DNA of 26,790 nt. Origin: an uncultured Blautia sp. (lineage in GTDB: Bacteria; Bacillota; Clostridia; Lachnospirales; Lachnospiraceae). This document shows positions 24,767 through 26,790 of the stretch, one piece after another. Each line of letters begins with the position of its first letter. The first letter of the stretch is position 1. Under the pieces are notes generated by a model that was not told the origin of the DNA, did no database searches, and saw only the letters and a program-made list of their open reading frames with translations. The stretch lies in NCBI RefSeq assembly GCF_934371575.1, contig NZ_CAKRNY010000049.1, positions 1 to 26,790 on the forward strand. The letters are read 5' to 3'. Made by a program: the position numbers and the translations under genes.

Positions 24767-25615
24767 CTATTCAACCTTTCCGTCGCTGCCGCAAACCTTT
24801 ATACGAGCCATTACCAGTTCCTTAACAGCTGCAATTCCAGCCTTTCCATAGGCCTTAGGATCAAATACAGCCTCATCTTCCAGAGTTTCCCGTACAGCCT
24901 TGGAATATGCTGCTCTAAGCTCTGTAGCAAAATTAACCTTGCAGATTCCTCTCTTCACACAATCCTGGACATCCTCATCACTAAGTCCGGAAGCACCATG
25001 AAGGACCAGCGGAATGTCCACTACCTGGCGGATCTCACTTAAACGCTCTTTATCAAGAACCGGAGTTCCTACATAGAATCCATGTGCCGTACCTATAGCA
25101 ACAGCAAGGGAAGTAACGCCAGTCCGCTCTACAAACTCTCTGGCTTCCTGAGGATCTGTATTGGTATCTGCAACTGCAACCAGATCATCCTCCTTACCTC
25201 CAACTTTACCAAGCTCTGCCTCACATGGAATTCCCATAGAAGCCGCAACATCAGCCACCTTTCTGCTCACTTCGATATTGCCCTCATAGTCCAGCTTGGA
25301 ACCATCTATCATAACGGAAGTATACCCTGCCTTCAGTGCTTTCATGGCAAGGTCAAAGCTGCTGCCATGATCAAGATGCAGGCACACCGGTACAGATGCC
25401 TTCGCAGCTTCTGCAGCAACAATTGCCTGATAGGTCTCAAGAGTGCCATATTTAATGGTAGACGGGGTAGTCTGAATCATAACCGGTGCCTTCAATTCCT
25501 CAGCTGCCTGAATAATAGCCTTCACCATCTCCATATTCTCCGCATTAAATGCACCTACTGCATAACCTCCCTGCTGAGCCTTCAACAACATTTCCTTAGA
25601 TGTAACAAGTGGCAT
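24767..25615 (-). CDS. gatY: Class II ketose-bisphosphate aldolase, tagatose-bisphosphate type
   Basis: This zinc-dependent aldolase of 282 residues splits tagatose (or fructose) 1,6-bisphosphate into DHAP and glyceraldehyde 3-phosphate. It aligns well from memory with GatY/KbaY (about 285 residues): GYAVGAFNAEN, D82 and H83 in HLDHG, MIDGS, CEAELGKVGGKEDD, H178 in AIGTAHG, H206 in LVLHGASG, and the phosphate-binding NFATEL. Zinc ligands are H83, H178 and H206. AGGAGG lies 7 nt before the ATG. It is the first gene of a six-gene operon, directly behind the strong promoter at 25695-25723. Fructose-bisphosphate activity cannot be excluded from sequence. Confidence 0.9.
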   Translation of the reverse strand: MPLVTSKEMLLKAQQGGYAVGAFNAENMEMVKAIIQAAEELKAPVMIQTTPSTIKYGTLETYQAIVAAEAAKASVPVCLHLDHGSSFDLAMKALKAGYTSVMIDGSKLDYEGNIEVSRKVADVAASMGIPCEAELGKVGGKEDDLVAVADTNTDPQEAREFVERTGVTSLAVAIGTAHGFYVGTPVLDKERLSEIRQVVDIPLVLHGASGLSDEDVQDCVKRGICKVNFATELRAAYSKAVRETLEDEAVFDPKAYGKAGIAAVKELVMARIKVCGSDGKVE

Positions 25616-25669
25616 ATTTTCCTCCTTCTGCCTGCTTATGCAAGCTGTGAATCATCTGTATTTTTCCAA

Positions 25670-25687
25670 AACCGAAACGTTTCTGTT
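25670..25687 (-). promoter_or_regulatory. LacI-type operator over the aldolase operon start point
   Basis: AACCGAAACGTTTCTGTT is an 18-bp palindrome with one mismatched pair and a central CG, the usual form of LacI-family operators. It spans about +1 to +19 of the minus-strand promoter at 25695-25723, the classic place for a repressor. The LacI gene in this same operon is the likely binder. Confidence 0.75.
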
Positions 25688-25694
25688 TTAATTC

Positions 25695-25723
25695 ATATTA
25701 CCTCTTTTCACAATTCGTGTCAA
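25695..25723 (-). promoter_or_regulatory. Promoter of the aldolase/repressor/kinase operon
   Basis: On the minus strand, a perfect -35 TTGACA (25723-25718) is 17 bp from TAATAT (25700-25695). The predicted start is near 25688, giving a leader of about 73 nt. This is the best sigma-A promoter in the window. Confidence 0.82.
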
Positions 25724-25746
25724 CAGTAAATTTTTCATCCTTTTGC

Positions 25747-25758
25747 GTAAAATTTTAC
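25747..25758. repeat. Perfect 12-bp palindrome between divergent promoters
   Basis: GTAAAATTTTAC is fully self-complementary and lies between the leftward aldolase promoter and the rightward fucU control region. It resembles the GGGTAAAATTTTCC unit at 1608. It could be a regulator site, but an AT-rich palindrome of this size can occur by chance. Confidence 0.35.
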
Positions 25759-25794
25759 CTTGAAAAATTCCGAAAATAAAGGTAACTTATAGAG

Positions 25795-25852
25795 TAGAAT
25801 ACTTTCGAAATCAGCATTCAGGTTAATCCTCCGGCACGCTGTACTTTCGAAA
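25795..25852 (+). promoter_or_regulatory. fucU control region: -10 box and two identical TACTTTCGAAA boxes
   Basis: TACTTTCGAAA occurs at 25800-25810 and 25842-25852, exactly 42 bp (four helical turns) apart, each with the palindromic core TTTCGAAA. The first overlaps the end of a likely -10 box TAGAAT (25795-25800), and the second ends 22 nt before the fucU ATG. No good -35 is seen at 17 bp; TTGAAA at 25760-25765 is too far away. Paired identical sites in helical phase suggest repression by looping or co-operative binding. Confidence 0.55.
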
Positions 25853-25874
25853 AAGAACGAAGGGAGAATATATT

Positions 25875-26318
25875 ATGTTAAAAGGAATTCCAGAAATACT
25901 TTCACCACAGCTTTTAAAGGTTTTATGTGAGATGGGACACAGTGACCGTATCGTTATCGCAGACGGAAACTTCCCTGTAGAATCCATGGGTAAAGATGCT
26001 GTTGTTGTTCGCTGTGACGGACACGGAGTTCCAGAACTTCTGGATGCTATCCTCACTGTTATCCCTCTTGACTCTTATGTTGAGAAACCAGTAACTTTAA
26101 TGGAGGTTATGCCTGGTGATCCGGTCAAAACTCCGATCTGGGATACATACAAAGAAATCGTTTCCAAACATGACGAGCGTGGTGCCGAGGCAGTAGGTAA
26201 TATTGAGCGTTTCGCATTCTATGAGGAAGCAAAGAAAGCATACTGCATCATTGCAACAGGCGAGAAAGCTGTTTATGCAAATGTTATGCTTCAGAAGGGT
26301 GTTGTTATCAACAAATAA
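25875..26318 (+). CDS. fucU: L-fucose mutarotase (RbsD/FucU family)
   Basis: This small cytoplasmic enzyme of 147 residues interconverts the alpha and beta anomers of L-fucose, helping feed the isomerase. It aligns over its full length from memory with E. coli FucU (140 residues): LSPQLLKVLCEMGHSD with H22 in the active site, FPVESMG, LDSYVEKPV, IERFAFYEEAKKA and the end IATGEKAVYANVMLQKG. An AGGGAG site 8 nt before the ATG supports the start. It stands alone, between the divergent aldolase operon and a bidirectional terminator, away from the isomerase and kinase. RbsD, acting on ribose, is the sister family, but the FAFYE and MGH contexts favour FucU. Confidence 0.92.
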   Translation: MLKGIPEILSPQLLKVLCEMGHSDRIVIADGNFPVESMGKDAVVVRCDGHGVPELLDAILTVIPLDSYVEKPVTLMEVMPGDPVKTPIWDTYKEIVSKHDERGAEAVGNIERFAFYEEAKKAYCIIATGEKAVYANVMLQKGVVINK

Positions 26319-26361
26319 TACCTTTCCATTAATAAGCTGTTTTATAGCAGACTCCTATGAA

Positions 26362-26396
26362 AAAAGCTCCGCTGGAATTTTCCAGACGGAGCTTTT
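26362..26396. terminator. Bidirectional terminator between fucU and the surface-protein gene
   Basis: AAAAGCTCCG...CGGAGCTTTT closes an inner CTGGAA-TT-TTCCAG stem, giving a long near-perfect hairpin (26362-26396) with one unpaired A. A-rich sequence on one side and TTTT on the other suit both strands. It ends fucU and also lies 17 nt past the converging gene's stop. Confidence 0.85.
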
Positions 26397-26412
26397 AGTA
26401 TTTGTTTATCTA

Positions 26413-26790
26413 TTATTCGCTTTTCTTGCTGTTTCTTTTTATAAGCCAGATTACAACTGCTATTCCAATAAGAATTACAATTACCAAAATCCAGATTACT
26501 GAACTCATTCCATTCGATGTACTGCTCTCTACACTCTCACTGGAAGCTTCTTTTCCCGCATTCTCTGCTGGAGCATCGCTCTTTTCTGGTGCTGCCGTCT
26601 TCGTAGGCTCAAGTGTCGGCGTACTGGTATTCGTAGGCTCTGGTGTGGGTGTACTGGTCTTCTCAGGTTCCGGTGTCGGTGTGCTGGTCTTCTCAGGCTC
26701 CGGCGTCGGTGTACTGGTCTTCTCAGGCTCCGGCGTCGGTGTACTGGTCTTCTCAGGCTCCGGCGTCGGTGTACTGGTCTTCTCAGGCTC
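26413..26790 (-). CDS. Surface protein C-terminus with proline-rich repeat stalk and membrane anchor (partial, 5' end missing)
   Basis: Hand translation of the minus strand gives 125 residues of a protein that enters from the right edge, with stop TAA at 26415-26413. It begins with tandem EPEKTSTPTP units (five copies, then EPTNTSTPTL as a diverged sixth), continues with a Ser/Glu-rich linker, and ends with a hydrophobic segment (SSVIWILVIVILIGIAVVIW) and a basic tail LIKRNSKKSE. This is the layout of a wall-spanning stalk with a C-terminal membrane anchor. No LPxTG-type sortase motif is present. The functional head lies outside the window, so no role can be given. Confidence 0.85.
   Translation of the reverse strand, partial: EPEKTSTPTPEPEKTSTPTPEPEKTSTPTPEPEKTSTPTPEPEKTSTPTPEPTNTSTPTLEPTKTAAPEKSDAPAENAGKEASSESVESSTSNGMSSVIWILVIVILIGIAVVIWLIKRNSKKSE
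26611..26790 (-). repeat. 30-bp in-frame tandem repeats
   Basis: Six 30-bp units run to the window edge. The three rightmost (26701-26730, 26731-26760, 26761-26790) look identical, the next two differ by a few mostly silent bases, and the leftmost encodes EPTNTSTPTL. Each encodes ten residues, so copy number can change without a frameshift. The array may continue beyond the window. Confidence 0.9.

Noticed and set aside
26611..26790. CRISPR-like regular repeats
   Set aside because: The 30-bp units are directly adjacent without spacers and encode an in-frame ten-residue repeat, so this is a coding tandem repeat.

Overview
The window looks like a chromosomal carbohydrate-use region of a low-to-moderate-GC Gram-positive gut anaerobe, most like a Lachnospiraceae member (Blautia/Ruminococcus type). 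The grounds are strong AGGAGG-type ribosome sites, occasional GTG/TTG starts, two YesM/YesN-type (LytS-like kinase plus AraC-type regulator) two-component systems, CUT2 (ribose-type) ABC sugar importers, and 6-deoxyhexose and hexitol catabolic genes. The genus is inferred from gene content only.

Layout. (1) 1-1502, minus: the ATPase of a first CUT2 sugar importer, cut by the window edge. It is divergent from 1765-5162, plus: an AraC-type response regulator and its histidine kinase, translationally coupled. The 262-bp region between them carries phased TTTTCCAC direct repeats beside the importer promoter. (2) 5337-8243, minus: an AraA/FucI-type isomerase and a rhamnulokinase-type sugar kinase, bounded by terminators. 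(3) 8526-13292, minus: a complete second CUT2 importer (permease, ATPase, permease, binding protein), with a good promoter at 13393-13421 and a structured leader. (4) 13475-18936, minus: a sensory operon in the order response regulator, ApbE flavin transferase, histidine kinase, membrane-anchored sugar-binding protein. It lies directly upstream of importer 2 and resembles the XylFII-LytS-YesN sensing arrangement, but with an ApbE gene inserted. (5) 19204-25615, minus: a six-gene operon in the order GatY/KbaY-type aldolase, LacI-family repressor, FGGY kinase, GatD-type dehydrogenase, tagatose-6-phosphate-kinase-type PfkB, aldo/keto reductase. It has a near-consensus promoter with a palindromic operator at the predicted start point and a terminator at its end. 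(6) 25875-26318, plus: a lone fucU mutarotase with two identical TACTTTCGAAA boxes 42 bp apart upstream. (7) 26413-26790, minus: the tail of a surface protein with a ten-residue repeat stalk and a C-terminal membrane anchor, running off the window.

How the parts may fit. A membrane sugar-binding sensor and kinase/regulator pair probably switches on importer 2, whose sugar may feed the isomerase/kinase pair. The FucU gene suggests L-fucose or a related sugar is one target. The separate GatY/GatD/LacC-like operon reads as a galactitol/tagatose-type route with two ATP kinases and no PTS. No lyase for rhamnulose-1-phosphate or fuculose-1-phosphate is present, so that pathway must be completed elsewhere.

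No gene-free stretch exceeds 300 bp. The longest are 1503-1764, 8244-8525, 18937-19203 and 25616-25874, and each holds regulatory signals listed below. I saw no tRNA, rRNA, insertion sequence, phage gene or CRISPR array.
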